Positions 1-8,685 of a stretch of DNA of 22,893 bases are shown piece by piece. Source of the DNA: JBHHZM01 sp046758065 (GTDB taxonomy: Bacteria > Pseudomonadota > Alphaproteobacteria > JAAXGF01); the NCBI GenBank assembly GCA_046758065.1, contig JBHHZM010000044.1:1-22893 (forward strand), written 5' to 3'. The position numbers were made by a program, and so were the translations under genes. The notes under the pieces are model-generated. The model had not been told where the DNA came from, searched no databases, and saw nothing but the letters and a program-made list of their open reading frames with translations. Positions within the stretch are counted from its first letter, which is position 1. Each line of letters opens with the position of its first letter.

Positions 1-723
1 GCGGACGACGCCGGCGAGACGGTCGAGGTCGTGTTCGACGAACCCGACGCGCCTGCGATTACGGTCCTTGCGCCCGAGTCGCCGGCCACCGCTTCGCGCA
101 GTGTCGCGCTTGCCGATAGCGCGACCGTTCGCGATGCCGGAGAATCAGTCGCCGTCACGGTCGATGTGCCGCCCGCGCCGCCCGTCGTGGCCATGACCGC
201 ACCCGTTTCCGACGAGACCGCCCCGTCCGCTCCGGCTCCGGCGTTTGACGAAATGGTGGCGACACTTGCCGAAACCGCGACGGCGACCGCGGAACATCAT
301 CCGAGCCTCGCCGAAGTCATGGTTGTACCGGCGGAGGCAGTCTCGGACGAAGACGATGCGCCCGGGCCCGAGGCGTCCAATCCTGCGGTCGTCGCCGCTC
401 TTGACACGGCCGGAGCATCGCCTGCTTCCGCCGGTGAAGGAGAGGGAAACGCCCGATCGGGGCGGCCGGCACACGGCGCTTTCAAGATACGGCTCGGCCT
501 CTTTCCCGATCAGCTAAGCGCCGCCAAGATCCTGATCGAGTTACGGGATTCGCACGTTGATCTGCTTTCCGGCCTACGCTTCGAAATCGCCAAGACCAAC
601 CCTGACGGCCCGGTGCTGGCGTACCAGCTTCTTGCCGGTCCGCTGGCCAGCGAGGCGGTTGCCGCCGACCTCTGCACTAGGCTGCACAGCCGCAAGGAAG
701 GCTGCACGCTGGTTGCCGAGTGA
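1..723 (+). CDS. SPOR-domain protein, C-terminal part (5' end outside window)
   Basis: The reading frame is open from base 1 to a TGA at 721-723, so this is the last 240 codons of a larger gene. About the first 160 residues are low-complexity Ala/Pro/Glu/Val sequence, typical of a periplasmic linker. The last 80 or so (from FKIRLGLF near base 481) look like a SPOR domain: a first strand with a G-x-F-like turn (RLGLF), a helix with AAKILIEL, then the second half YQLLAGPLAS followed by a helix with CTRL and a final CTLVAE strand. SPOR domains are known to bind septal, denuded peptidoglycan. The missing N-terminus could carry a membrane anchor or TPR repeats, so the protein's job is unknown. It converges on the tad operon, leaving a 262-bp gap (724-985) in which I see no gene. 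The SPOR call is by eye from the pattern of hydrophobic and Gly residues. Confidence 0.7.
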   Translation, partial: ADDAGETVEVVFDEPDAPAITVLAPESPATASRSVALADSATVRDAGESVAVTVDVPPAPPVVAMTAPVSDETAPSAPAPAFDEMVATLAETATATAEHHPSLAEVMVVPAEAVSDEDDAPGPEASNPAVVAALDTAGASPASAGEGEGNARSGRPAHGAFKIRLGLFPDQLSAAKILIELRDSHVDLLSGLRFEIAKTNPDGPVLAYQLLAGPLASEAVAADLCTRLHSRKEGCTLVAE

Positions 724-730
724 GAAAGGA

Positions 731-754
731 ACCCGGGGAGAATCGCACCCGGGT
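731..754 (+). terminator. Possible hairpin after the SPOR gene
   Basis: Seven bases after the stop codon, ACCCGGG (731-737) and CCCGGGT (748-754) are perfectly complementary arms around a 10-nt loop. There is no T-run behind the hairpin, so intrinsic termination is uncertain. The position between convergent genes fits a terminator. Confidence 0.3.
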
Positions 755-948
755 GACGGGCGAATCGCCGATGCCGCACGGCGAAGCAGGAAATCACCGC
801 GAGTGAGAGATCCGAATCCGGATAGGCCCGGCCGCCCGGTTTTCGAGGCCGTTGCCGAACTTTATTCGACGACTGCACGGATCTCCCCGGCGACCGCCGG
901 CGACAACGTCGTGCCCGCGGATCCTGCGCGATGACGACGTCGGGTGAA

Positions 949-973
949 GGAAGGGCCGCGGGGGAAACCTTCC
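949..973 (-). terminator. Possible weak hairpin after tadC
   Basis: GGAAGG (949-954) and CCTTCC (968-973) form a 6-bp stem with a 13-nt loop, starting 13 bases beyond the tadC stop codon. No clear T-tract follows on the minus strand. This is the only terminator-like structure seen at the end of the tad operon. Confidence 0.25.
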
Positions 974-985
974 GGCGGCGGGGGT

Positions 986-1945
986 TCAGAAGGTGTGGAC
1001 GACCTGAATGACCGCCGGGCCGAGCACGACGAAGAAGATCACGGGCAGAAAGAAGACGATCATCGGCACGGTGAGCTTGGCGGGCAGCGACGCCGCCTTC
1101 TCTTCGGCCTTCGACAGACGATGGTCACGGCTTTCCTGGGCTAGCACCCGCAACGCGACGGCAAGCGGGGTGCCGTAGCGCTCCGCCTGAATGAGCGCCG
1201 TGGCCAGCGACTTGACGCCAGTCACGCCGGTCCTCAACGCCAGGTTCTCGAGCGCTTGGCGCCGGTCGCCCAGAAAGGCGAGCTCGGCGGTGGTGAGGCC
1301 GAATTCCTCGGCGATGATGGCGCCGTTCTCGGCCATCTCTTCGGCCACCCGCGAAAACGCCGCCTCGACGGAAAGTCCCGCCTCGACGCAGATGACCAGG
1401 AGATCTAGCGCGTCGGGAAACGACTTGGTGAGCAACTGTTGGCGCTTCTGGATGATATTCTGCAGGATGACGTTGGGCAGGTAGAAGCCGACGACGCCGG
1501 CGCCCAGCACGATGACGATTTTCAGGTTCGCACCCATTTCGAACTTGCTGCCGGCGAACAGCACGATGGCGGCGACGATGGCGAACACCGGCGGCATGAG
1601 GAGCCGGGTGAAGGCGAAGGTGATGGCGGGCGACTGACCGCGAAAGCCGGCCTGGCTCATTTTGATGCGCAGCGCCGGCGAACCCATCAGGTTCTGCATC
1701 TTGAGCCGCTCGAGCACCGCCTTCATCGCGCCGACGTGGGCGTCGCGCAGCATCGGCCGCTTCTTCTGGCTCCTCTGTTGCAGCTGCAGACTCAGTTCCT
1801 CGCGCCGCTTGGCGACCGCCTTGAGGCGCGAGCTCAACGGGTCGCGCTCCAAGTAGGGCAGACCGATGGCAATCACCGTGATGAAGGTTGCAGCGCTGGC
1901 CAGGAAGAGGATGACCGTCTGCGGATTTGTAATCGCTTCCATCAT
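986..1945 (-). CDS. tadC: Flp pilus assembly inner-membrane protein TadC (T2SF family)
   Basis: 319 residues. TadC pairs with TadB as the polytopic inner-membrane platform of the Flp pilus and is thought to couple TadA ATPase action to pilin extraction. There is an N-terminal membrane segment (about 10-28: VILFLASAATFITVIAIGL), a basic cytoplasmic stretch with KRREELSLQLQQRSQKKRP, two hydrophobic segments at about 110-155, and then the T2SF domain with the typical FPDALDLLVICVEAGLSVEAAF core and ERYGTPLAVALRVLA. It ends with a hydrophobic segment (LPVIFFVVLGPAVIQVV). The start ATG overlaps the tadB TGA (ATGA), which implies translational coupling. A second ATG follows directly, so the true start could be one codon later. 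It is the last gene of the operon, and no tadD is seen after it. Length is normal for the family. Confidence 0.93.
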   Translation of the reverse strand: MMEAITNPQTVILFLASAATFITVIAIGLPYLERDPLSSRLKAVAKRREELSLQLQQRSQKKRPMLRDAHVGAMKAVLERLKMQNLMGSPALRIKMSQAGFRGQSPAITFAFTRLLMPPVFAIVAAIVLFAGSKFEMGANLKIVIVLGAGVVGFYLPNVILQNIIQKRQQLLTKSFPDALDLLVICVEAGLSVEAAFSRVAEEMAENGAIIAEEFGLTTAELAFLGDRRQALENLALRTGVTGVKSLATALIQAERYGTPLAVALRVLAQESRDHRLSKAEEKAASLPAKLTVPMIVFFLPVIFFVVLGPAVIQVVHTF

Positions 1946-2958
1946 ATCTCGAAACTGATCATTTTCTTCATGATGAGCGAGCCAGTGAGCATGAGCGTGA
2001 GTCCGGCGCCGATGAGCACGTGGCCGATGGTGTCGGTGAACAGATGGATGATGTAGTCGGGGCTGGTCAGGAACAGCAGCCCGGTCATGAGAAACGGCAG
2101 GGAACCAATGATCATCGCCGTCGTGCGCGCTTCGGACGACAGCGCGCGGACCTTGTCGGCCATCTTTTTACGATCGCGCAGAACCCGCGACAGGTTGCTC
2201 AGCGTTTCGGCGAGGTTGCCGCCGGTCTGCTGCTGGATGCCCATGACGATCGCGAAGAACTTGAGCTCCGGCGTCGGCATGCGCTCGGTCGACCGCGCCA
2301 GGGCGCTGTCCATGGTGAGGCCGAGGCGCTGCGCCTCGCTGATCAGGCGGAATTCACTGCCGACGGGATCGTGACTCTCTCTCGCAATGATGTTGAAGCA
2401 CTCGCCCACCGGCAAGCCCGACTGAATGCCGCGCACGATAACATCGACCGCGTCGGCGAATTGCGCGGTGAACGCCTGCTTGCGCCGATTCGCGAGATAA
2501 CCCAGGATCCAGCGCGGCAACAGCAATCCGCTGGGAATGGCGACGAGTATCGCGCCGGCGGGGATGAAGCCGGTAAGGAGGTAGATGCCGGCGCCGATCA
2601 GGGCCATGGTTGCGCTGAGCAGGTGGAAGTTGTGGACCGAAAGATTGAGCCCCGCTTCCAGCAGCATCTGACGAACCCGATTGGGGCGCTTCGACTTCTT
2701 CTGCGATTCCTCGAGTTCCTTGAGTTTGGCCTGAATGAGCTTGCGCTTGGCCAAGCCGCTCGCGCGTTCGCCGCGCTCGACGACCCCGCTCCCACCCGAG
2801 TCTGCAATGGCTGCGACACGGCGGCGCAGGCGCGCCCGCGGACTGAACTTGAGCGCGTAAACGCCGCCCCCGACCATCGACAGAACGAGGAAGATGGCCG
2901 AGAGGATACCGCCGACCAGGACGAGAAGATCGGCCGGAATGGGCGCGTCAGGCAGCAT
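1942..2958 (-). CDS. tadB: Flp pilus assembly inner-membrane protein TadB (T2SF family)
   Basis: 338 residues. It is the partner of TadC in the pilus platform. There is an N-terminal membrane helix at about 10-35, a basic linker with repeated Lys/Arg (LKELEESQKKSKRPNR), a central hydrophobic pair at about 110-150, and the T2SF domain at about 175-300 with the signatures FADAVDVIVRGIQSGLPVGE and GIQQQTGGNLAETLSNLSRV. Two C-terminal membrane segments end in MKKMISFEI. QQQTGGNL is characteristic of TadB rather than TadC. The ATG start lies inside the end of tadA (11-nt overlap), and the stop overlaps the tadC start, so translation of tadA-tadB-tadC is probably coupled. Nothing appears truncated. 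Confidence 0.94.
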   Translation of the reverse strand: MLPDAPIPADLLVLVGGILSAIFLVLSMVGGGVYALKFSPRARLRRRVAAIADSGGSGVVERGERASGLAKRKLIQAKLKELEESQKKSKRPNRVRQMLLEAGLNLSVHNFHLLSATMALIGAGIYLLTGFIPAGAILVAIPSGLLLPRWILGYLANRRKQAFTAQFADAVDVIVRGIQSGLPVGECFNIIARESHDPVGSEFRLISEAQRLGLTMDSALARSTERMPTPELKFFAIVMGIQQQTGGNLAETLSNLSRVLRDRKKMADKVRALSSEARTTAMIIGSLPFLMTGLLFLTSPDYIIHLFTDTIGHVLIGAGLTLMLTGSLIMKKMISFEI

Positions 2959-4444
2959 TGCGCTCGTCCAGGGATTCCGCCAGTACCTGGTCGAGGCCGA
3001 AGTAACGGGCGCGGTCCCAGAAGGCGGGACGCAGGCCGCTCGGTTTGTGCCGGCCGACGATATTGCCGTCCTTGTCCTCGCCGACGATCTCGTATGTGAA
3101 CAGATCCTGCAGCGTGACCACGTCGCCTTCCATACCCATCACCTCGGTGACATGGGTGATGCGGCGCGAGCCGTCGCGCAGGCGTTGCGCCTGGATGATG
3201 ACGTGAATTGCCGAAGCGATCTGTTCGAGCACCGTCTTGGACGGCAGATTGAATCCGCCCATGGCGATCATGTTCTCGAGACGGCTGATCGCCTCGCGCG
3301 GGTTGTTGGCGTGGATCGTACCCATCGAGCCGTCGTGGCCGGTGTTCATCGCCTGCAGGAGGTCGAACGCCTCGGGCCCGCGCACCTCGCCGACGATGAT
3401 GCGCTCGGGGCGCATGCGCAGGCAGTTCTTCACCAGATCGCGCATGGTGACCTCGCCGGCGCCTTCGAGGTTCGGAGGCCGGGTTTCGAGTCGCACGACA
3501 TGGGGCTGCTGGAGCTGCAATTCGGCGGCGTCCTCGCAGGTGATGACGCGTTCGCCCGAGTCGATGAAGCAGGTGATGCAGTTGAGCAGCGTGGTCTTGC
3601 CGCTACCGGTGCCGCCCGAAATCAGAACGTTGAGACGGCAGGCGCCGATGACTTGCAGCAACCGCGCGCCGGCCGGTGAAATCGAGCCGAACTCGACCAG
3701 GTTCTCGAGGGTGAGTTTGTCCCTCTTGAACTTGCGGATGGTGAGCGTCGGTCCGTCGATGGCAAGCGGCGGCACGATGACGTTGACGCGACTGCCGTCC
3801 GCCAGACGGGCGTCGCAGATCGGGCTCGCCTCGTCGACGCGCCGCCCGACGGCGCTGACGATCCGTTGGCAGATGTTCATCAACTGCGTGTTGTCGCGGA
3901 ACTTGACGTCGGTGGGTTCGATCTTGCCGGCGGTCTCGATGTAGACGCTTTCGGCGGCGTTGACCATGATATCGGCAATGTCGTCGCGCGCGAGCAGAGG
4001 CTCGAGCGGACCCAGGCCCAATACGTCGTCGCAGATCTCGTTGATCAACCGTTGCTGCTCGGCGGCGCTGAGGACGACGTTGCGGACCTTGATGATCTCG
4101 ATCACGGTCTCGCTGATCTCTTCGCGAACCTGGGTCGGATCGAGCTTGCCAAGTTCGGTGAGATCGACCGAGTCGATCAGCGAGTTGAACACCCCTGTCT
4201 TCGCTTCGGCGATACGCCGTTCGGCGGCCTCGTTGAATACGGCCTTTGCCGCCGCGCCCGGTTTGGACTTGGGCGCCGACGCCTTGCGGACAGCTTTGTC
4301 TGTGGTCGTTTTGGGCCGGGCCGGCGCCGCTTCGTTGGCGGCGGGCGAACCGCCGGCCGCCGACGCGGTTTTGACCGGTGTCTCCGGCGCCGATTCGTTG
4401 ACCAGCTTATTCGTGGGTGGCCCCGCGCGTTTTCCAAAAGCCAT
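2948..4444 (-). CDS. cpaF: Flp pilus assembly ATPase CpaF/TadA
   Basis: 498 residues. This is the secretion ATPase of the GspE/VirB11 family that powers Flp pilus assembly at the cytoplasmic face. The first 75 or so residues are an Ala/Pro/Lys-rich disordered tail. An N-terminal domain follows (about 85-250; FNSLIDSVDLTELGKLDP, GLGPLEPLL, DIMVN). The ATPase core contains Walker A GGTGSGKTT (about 277-285), an Asp-box region ITCEDAAELQL (about 301-311), Walker B IIVGEVRGPEA (about 349-359) and the His-box GTIHANNP (about 375-382). All key catalytic elements are present. The ATG overlaps the cpaE TAA by one base (TAATG), and the 3' end overlaps tadB by 11 nt. Length is typical for alphaproteobacterial CpaF. 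Confidence 0.97.
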   Translation of the reverse strand: MAFGKRAGPPTNKLVNESAPETPVKTASAAGGSPAANEAAPARPKTTTDKAVRKASAPKSKPGAAAKAVFNEAAERRIAEAKTGVFNSLIDSVDLTELGKLDPTQVREEISETVIEIIKVRNVVLSAAEQQRLINEICDDVLGLGPLEPLLARDDIADIMVNAAESVYIETAGKIEPTDVKFRDNTQLMNICQRIVSAVGRRVDEASPICDARLADGSRVNVIVPPLAIDGPTLTIRKFKRDKLTLENLVEFGSISPAGARLLQVIGACRLNVLISGGTGSGKTTLLNCITCFIDSGERVITCEDAAELQLQQPHVVRLETRPPNLEGAGEVTMRDLVKNCLRMRPERIIVGEVRGPEAFDLLQAMNTGHDGSMGTIHANNPREAISRLENMIAMGGFNLPSKTVLEQIASAIHVIIQAQRLRDGSRRITHVTEVMGMEGDVVTLQDLFTYEIVGEDKDGNIVGRHKPSGLRPAFWDRARYFGLDQVLAESLDERNAA

Positions 4445-5643
4445 TATTTAGCTTTCCCCTGCTTTTTCTTGAATATGGCCAACGCGCTCTTTTTCTTTTT
4501 CTTGTTCACGGATTCGCGCCCGCAGACGATCTTGGCCAGGCTTTCAAACCCCGCGGCAATCTTGCTGCGCTTGTTGGCCTCGCCGACCATCTGGCCGTTG
4601 TTGGCGGCGGTTCCGAAGAGCACCGGCTCGTGCGGCACGACCAGCGTCGGCGCGTCGCCCACGGCGCTTTCGAAGTCCTTCGCCGAAAGCTGCGTCTTGC
4701 GATAGGCGCCGAAGTGGTTGAGCACGATGCGAATCGGCGGGTCGTTGGCCCGGTTGACGTTCAGCGTTTCGAGCAGATTCTTGGCATCGCGCAGGTTCGC
4801 CAGATCGGCCGTCGCCGTGACCACGATCTCGTCGGATACCGAAAGCGCGTGGCGTGTCCACGCCGCCCATCCATGCGGTACGTCAAGCACGGCGAAGGAG
4901 GCGGTGCGGCGCACCAGGTTGAGCAGTACGTCGAACGACTCGGGGTCGATGTCGGCGTCGGCTTGAAGCGAACCGGGAGAGGTGAGCAGGAAGAGATGCT
5001 CTTCGTGCTTGGCCATGAAGCGCTCGAGCAGCATCTCGTCCAGGCGCTCGGGATGGGTAAGCGCGTCGTGGACGCCCTGCTGGGCTTCGAGGTTGAAGGC
5101 AAGGCCGACCGTACCGAACGCGAGGTCGAGGTCGAGTACGGCGATGTCCTCATCGAACAGGTTGGTCAAGCACCAGGCCGTGTTGTGCGCCACGGTGCTG
5201 CTGCCGGTCCCGCCCCTGGCTCCCATGAAGGAAATGACGCGACCGAGCGGCGCCTCGGAGGGATCCGCACAAATACCGGCGACCGAGTCGAAGATCTGCT
5301 TGGCGCTCAGCGGCGGAACCAGATAATCGCTGATGCCCTGCTGAACGAGCGAGCGGTAGATTTGGACGTCGTTGACGTTGCCCAGCACGATGACCTGGGT
5401 GCCCGCGTCGCAGACCTCGGCCAGAGAATCGATTTTCTCCAGCAGCTCGTCGCGTTCCTCGACCGTTTCCGCGAGAACAATCCTGGGAGTCGAACTGTCG
5501 GCATAACGGGCGATCGCGCTGTCCAGCCCACCGTCGAAGATGGCAACTGTCGACTTCTCCAGCCGGCGGTCGTGCAACGCCTGCTCGACCGCCGCCTTGG
5601 TCTCTTCGCTTACGGCGAAGGCGTTGATCGATGTCCTATAAAT
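4444..5643 (-). CDS. cpaE: Flp pilus localisation protein CpaE/TadZ (receiver-like plus MinD/ParA-like ATPase)
   Basis: CpaE/TadZ positions the pilus machine, usually at the pole. An N-terminal receiver-like domain (about 30-120) is followed by a MinD/ParA-like ATPase domain with the deviant Walker A GARGGTGSST (about residue 140) and AVLDLDLAFGTVGLAF. The C-terminus is strongly basic (KKKKKSALAIFKKK). The first conventional start in frame is TTG at 5577, giving 377 aa. I extend the gene to 5643 because the upstream codons read SINAFAVSEETKAAVEQALHDRRL, which I recognise as family-like N-terminal sequence, and because a strong Shine-Dalgarno GGAGGA (5656-5651) lies 7 nt before an ATT at 5643-5641. 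There is no ATG or GTG in this stretch. An ATT start is rare, so TTG at 5577 remains the alternative. cpaD ends 39 bp upstream, and the stop overlaps the cpaF start. Confidence 0.9.
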   Translation of the reverse strand: MYRTSINAFAVSEETKAAVEQALHDRRLEKSTVAIFDGGLDSAIARYADSSTPRIVLAETVEERDELLEKIDSLAEVCDAGTQVIVLGNVNDVQIYRSLVQQGISDYLVPPLSAKQIFDSVAGICADPSEAPLGRVISFMGARGGTGSSTVAHNTAWCLTNLFDEDIAVLDLDLAFGTVGLAFNLEAQQGVHDALTHPERLDEMLLERFMAKHEEHLFLLTSPGSLQADADIDPESFDVLLNLVRRTASFAVLDVPHGWAAWTRHALSVSDEIVVTATADLANLRDAKNLLETLNVNRANDPPIRIVLNHFGAYRKTQLSAKDFESAVGDAPTLVVPHEPVLFGTAANNGQMVGEANKRSKIAAGFESLAKIVCGRESVNKKKKKSALAIFKKKQGKAK

Positions 5644-5650
5644 GGTCAGG

Positions 5651-5656
5651 TCCTCC
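5651..5656 (-). promoter_or_regulatory. Strong ribosome binding site deciding the cpaE start
   Basis: GGAGGA on the minus strand is 7 nt from ATT (5643-5641) but only 1 nt from the in-frame CTG and more than 70 nt from the TTG at 5577. It therefore favours ATT as the initiation codon. Confidence 0.5.
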
Positions 5657-5682
5657 GTTAGCGAGCCGTCAGGCTAGTTAAG

Positions 5683-6384
5683 TTACCGCGGGATCGTTCG
5701 CACCGACTCGACGGCGTCGAACGGGGTGGTCGTGCTCTTGAGTGAGCGGTACTTCTGAATCGCCGCATTGTTCCGCTGGACGTCGGATGAGCCAGCGGCG
5801 CGCATATGCGCAATATCGGCGGGGTTGGCGATTATCTGGGCGGCGCCGCGCTGGATGCTGCAGCCGTAATTGCCATGGTCGGTATTGTACGGATCGAAGG
5901 ACGATTCCTTGCTCCAATCGCCGCACTCTGGAACGACGGCAGTGAACGATTCGTAACTCGCGACGAGCTGTCCGCCGCTGCCGGCGCCGGTATCGAGCCG
6001 AAGAAGAACTTCGTCCGGCTGCAAACCACGGGCGGTCGCGCGTTCCACAATCTGCCTACCGCGGGCGAGTGCCGTGGTTTCGTTGCCGCCGGCCGGAACG
6101 GCGACGGTCAACTGTCCGCGGCCGTTCGAGCGGAAGCCCTGGATGAACGCGTCGAGCCGCGTGAGCTCCGCGCTCGTGAGCTGCTCGCTTCCCGAAGCGC
6201 CGGCGAGCGAGAGGCTGGCGATGCCGCTTACCGCGGCTACCGGGAAGGTACTCCGAGGAGTGGCGGTCTGCGGTGGCCTCGGCGACAGGCGCAAGTCGGG
6301 CGTGGTGCAGGCTGCCACCAGGAGTGCAGCGCCGCACAGCGTCAGCAATCGACCAAGCCAGCGCGTTCCGGCGAAAGTGGTCAT
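5683..6384 (-). CDS. cpaD: Flp pilus assembly lipoprotein CpaD
   Basis: 233 residues from the ATG at 6384. CpaD is an outer-membrane-associated lipoprotein that works with the CpaC secretin. The N-terminus is a lipoprotein signal peptide with a lipobox ending in LVAAC (Cys26), followed by a Pro-rich linker. The C-terminal half has the family signature ECGDWS, then NYGCSIQRGAAQIIANPADI, with the paired Cys seen in CpaD proteins. A GTG at 6393 (overlapping the cpaC TGA) would add three residues. I prefer ATG 6384 because GGAG (6396-6393) lies 8 nt before it. It sits between cpaC (overlapping or adjoining) and cpaE (39 bp gap). Confidence 0.9.
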   Translation of the reverse strand: MTTFAGTRWLGRLLTLCGAALLVAACTTPDLRLSPRPPQTATPRSTFPVAAVSGIASLSLAGASGSEQLTSAELTRLDAFIQGFRSNGRGQLTVAVPAGGNETTALARGRQIVERATARGLQPDEVLLRLDTGAGSGGQLVASYESFTAVVPECGDWSKESSFDPYNTDHGNYGCSIQRGAAQIIANPADIAHMRAAGSSDVQRNNAAIQKYRSLKSTTTPFDAVESVRTIPR

Positions 6385-6389
6385 TATCG

Positions 6390-7781
6390 TCACTCCATGA
6401 TGTAGCCGATCGGGCCCTGAAGCTTGCCGGTCGGCTGCAGCTCGTTCGGTTTGGCGTAGACGTCGTGGAGACGCCCGAGGAGATAGAGGTCGAAGTCGCT
6501 CGCCGGCGCGAACCCGTCGGTCGGCAGGGAAATCGCATCGTTGTCGACCGGTTTCACCAGATACGGCGTCACCGTGACCACCAGCTCGGTCTCATCCTTG
6601 CGGAACGCGACGCTGCGGAACAGCGCGCCGAGGATCGGGATGTCCTTGAGGCCGGGGAATCCATCGACAGAGTTGCGGATATCGTTCTGCAGGAGTCCGG
6701 CGATGATCAGGCTGCCGCCGCTCGGCAGTTCGACCGTGGTCTCGGCGCGGTTGACCGTGAGTGATGGAATTACAAAGTTCAACAGGGTGACCTGGCCCTG
6801 GGTCGAGAGCTGACTGACTTCGGTCGAAATCTTGAGACTGATGACGCCCGAGCTCAGGACCACCGGTGTGAAGGTGAGAAGCACGCCGAACTGCCTGAAC
6901 GTAATCGTCACCTGATCGTTGCCCTGCGGTACCGGGATGGGGAACTCGCCGCCCACCAGGAAGTTCGCGTTCTCGCCCGAGACCGCGGTCAAGTTCGGCT
7001 CGGCTAGCGTCTTGATCAATCCCTGGCTCTCGAGCGCGTCGACCATGGCGGTAAGTGCCTGGAACGCGGTTGAGGCGATGTCAAAATTGATGCTGCCGAA
7101 GGCGTTGGCGCCGGGTCCGCGGCCGAAATTGAAATCGAAGGTGTTGTTGGTCGGTCCGCCGCCTTGAAGGCGCAGATTGAATCCCAGTTCCTTGACCACC
7201 GTGCGCTGCATCTCGGCGACGCGCACCCGCAACAGCACCTGCTGCTCGCTGTCGATGCGGATCATGTTGAGCAGGTCGGTGTCCTGGGTGACGAAGCGGC
7301 GTGCGATGAGGCGCGCGTCCTCTGCCGCTTGGGCGGAACGTACGCGGCCGCTCAGGATGACGTTCTGGTTGACCGAGCTTACTTTGACCGATTCGTTGGG
7401 CAGGAGTTCGTCAAGGGCGTTGCGCAGCGCCGTCAGGTCCAGGTCCACGCGGATCTCGAGGCGTTTGATCTCGTGCCCTGTTTCATCGAACAGAAACACG
7501 TTGGTGTCGCCGACCTGCTGGCCGAGGACATAGACGATGCGCGGGGTTTTGACCACGACGTCCGCGATGTCGGGGTTGCTCACCAGAACGTCGCGCACGT
7601 CGGTCGAGAGCCTGAAGATGCGCGATTTGTTCAGCGGCAGATTGATCACGTCGGGCAGCGGCGCGCTATCCGGAGCGTCTACCACGGGCGGGGCGCCGCC
7701 GGTTTGCTGCCCGAGCGCCGGACCGGCGACGAACAACGCTGTCGCGAAACAGAACCCAAGGAGAAGTTTTGCCGTCCGCAT
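6390..7781 (-). CDS. cpaC: Flp pilus secretin CpaC/RcpA
   Basis: 463 residues. It forms the outer-membrane channel for the pilus. There is a Sec signal peptide at about 1-24 (ending GPALGQQ) and a pilus-secretin N domain at about 45-115 (INLPLNKSRIFRL, VSNPDIADVVV, GDTNVFLFD). A BON-like domain follows at about 118-180 (VNQNVILSGRV), and the secretin domain runs from about 240 to 412 with VPVPQG, VELPSGGSLIIAGLLQND, GLKDIPILGALFRS and ETELVVTVTPYLVKPV. About 50 residues follow the secretin domain, a tail also common in family members. The ATG lies 8 bp after the cpaB stop. Length and motif order are complete. Confidence 0.96.
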   Translation of the reverse strand: MRTAKLLLGFCFATALFVAGPALGQQTGGAPPVVDAPDSAPLPDVINLPLNKSRIFRLSTDVRDVLVSNPDIADVVVKTPRIVYVLGQQVGDTNVFLFDETGHEIKRLEIRVDLDLTALRNALDELLPNESVKVSSVNQNVILSGRVRSAQAAEDARLIARRFVTQDTDLLNMIRIDSEQQVLLRVRVAEMQRTVVKELGFNLRLQGGGPTNNTFDFNFGRGPGANAFGSINFDIASTAFQALTAMVDALESQGLIKTLAEPNLTAVSGENANFLVGGEFPIPVPQGNDQVTITFRQFGVLLTFTPVVLSSGVISLKISTEVSQLSTQGQVTLLNFVIPSLTVNRAETTVELPSGGSLIIAGLLQNDIRNSVDGFPGLKDIPILGALFRSVAFRKDETELVVTVTPYLVKPVDNDAISLPTDGFAPASDFDLYLLGRLHDVYAKPNELQPTGKLQGPIGYIME

Positions 7782-7789
7782 GGTCCGCT

Positions 7790-8680
7790 CTACCTGGAAA
7801 ATTGAAACGTTTCCGCCTGATTGGCGCGATACACCTTGACCGTGGCGCGGCGTGGCGGCGCCGGAGCCTGGCCGGTCGTCGGTTTCTCGGCTGGGGCGCC
7901 GTTTAACAGCGCGCTGATATCGAGGTCGCGCGTATAGCTTGCGTTCGGGGCGTCGGAATCGCCCGGCGTCAGGCTGCGAAGCGCCAGCGACAGGGAGCCC
8001 ATGGCTTTCGCCACCGACAGCGTCTCGGCCTGTTTGGGCGTCACTTCGACGGTGACGGTTTTGACGAGATGGGCGTTGGTGTCGATGTCGTCGACGCTTT
8101 GGTCGACGGCGAGCACCCGGATATCGCGCAGGATGGTCTCGCTCGCCTGCACGGTGTCGCGCGTGGTAACCACACCGCTGTCGCGCGCGTCCACTTCCAT
8201 CGTAAGCAGCACGTCGACCCGGTCGCCGGGCAGGATGAACCCGCCCGTTCCCGAGGTCCGGTTGACGCGGATGGCGACGCCGCGCATTCCCGGCGTCAGC
8301 GCACCGGCGAGGAAGCCGGCCTCGTCGCGCCGGAACACCTTGTCGAATGTCAGCGGCTCGCTCATGGTGATCCCGCGGCGCACGACCGTGCCGACGAATT
8401 CATCGATCTGTTCGGCGCCTTCGCCGTCGCGCTGCACGATGAAGTTCTCGTCGAGCCCCTGGTCGGGCCAGGGCTGCCATTTCACGTCGTCGGGCTGCAG
8501 AACCGTGCCTGCGGGCAGATCGCGTGAAGCGATGCCCACCTGGACGGTGGGAACGACTTCTTCCGGGACCTCGGGAATCTGGGCGACGGCCTGATCCTCG
8601 AGATAGTTGCGCACGAGGTAGAACGTAATGCCGCTGATGCCCAGCGCGATGACGATGACGATGATTGCGGTGATGCGCAT
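7790..8680 (-). CDS. cpaB: Flp pilus assembly protein CpaB/RcpC
   Basis: 296 residues from the ATG at 8680. CpaB is a periplasmic, membrane-anchored protein that associates with the CpaC secretin. An N-terminal membrane anchor (about 3-23: ITAIIVIVIALGISGITFYLV) precedes a SAF domain (about 46-115; VQVGIASRDLPAGTVLQPDDVKW, RRGITMSEPL). The RcpC/CpaB domain follows at about 125-240 (LTPGMRGVAIRVN, GGFILPGDRVDVLLT, VTVEVTPKQAETLSVAKAMGSLSLALRS). The C-terminus is a Pro/Ala-rich tail. TTG 8692 and GTG 8689 are in frame and would add four or three residues. ATG 8680 is preferred, with a weak GGTGA five bases before it. The stop is 8 bp before the cpaC start. Confidence 0.94.
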   Translation of the reverse strand: MRITAIIVIVIALGISGITFYLVRNYLEDQAVAQIPEVPEEVVPTVQVGIASRDLPAGTVLQPDDVKWQPWPDQGLDENFIVQRDGEGAEQIDEFVGTVVRRGITMSEPLTFDKVFRRDEAGFLAGALTPGMRGVAIRVNRTSGTGGFILPGDRVDVLLTMEVDARDSGVVTTRDTVQASETILRDIRVLAVDQSVDDIDTNAHLVKTVTVEVTPKQAETLSVAKAMGSLSLALRSLTPGDSDAPNASYTRDLDISALLNGAPAEKPTTGQAPAPPRRATVKVYRANQAETFQFSR

Positions 8681-8685
8681 AGCGG

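Noticed and set aside
4417..5661. A 414-codon open frame on the + strand opposite cpaE
   Set aside because: It is antisense to a gene with clear TadZ motifs. Its product is Arg/His/Gly-rich with no domain, as expected of a shadow frame in GC-rich DNA. The same holds for the frame at 2020-3099 opposite tadB.
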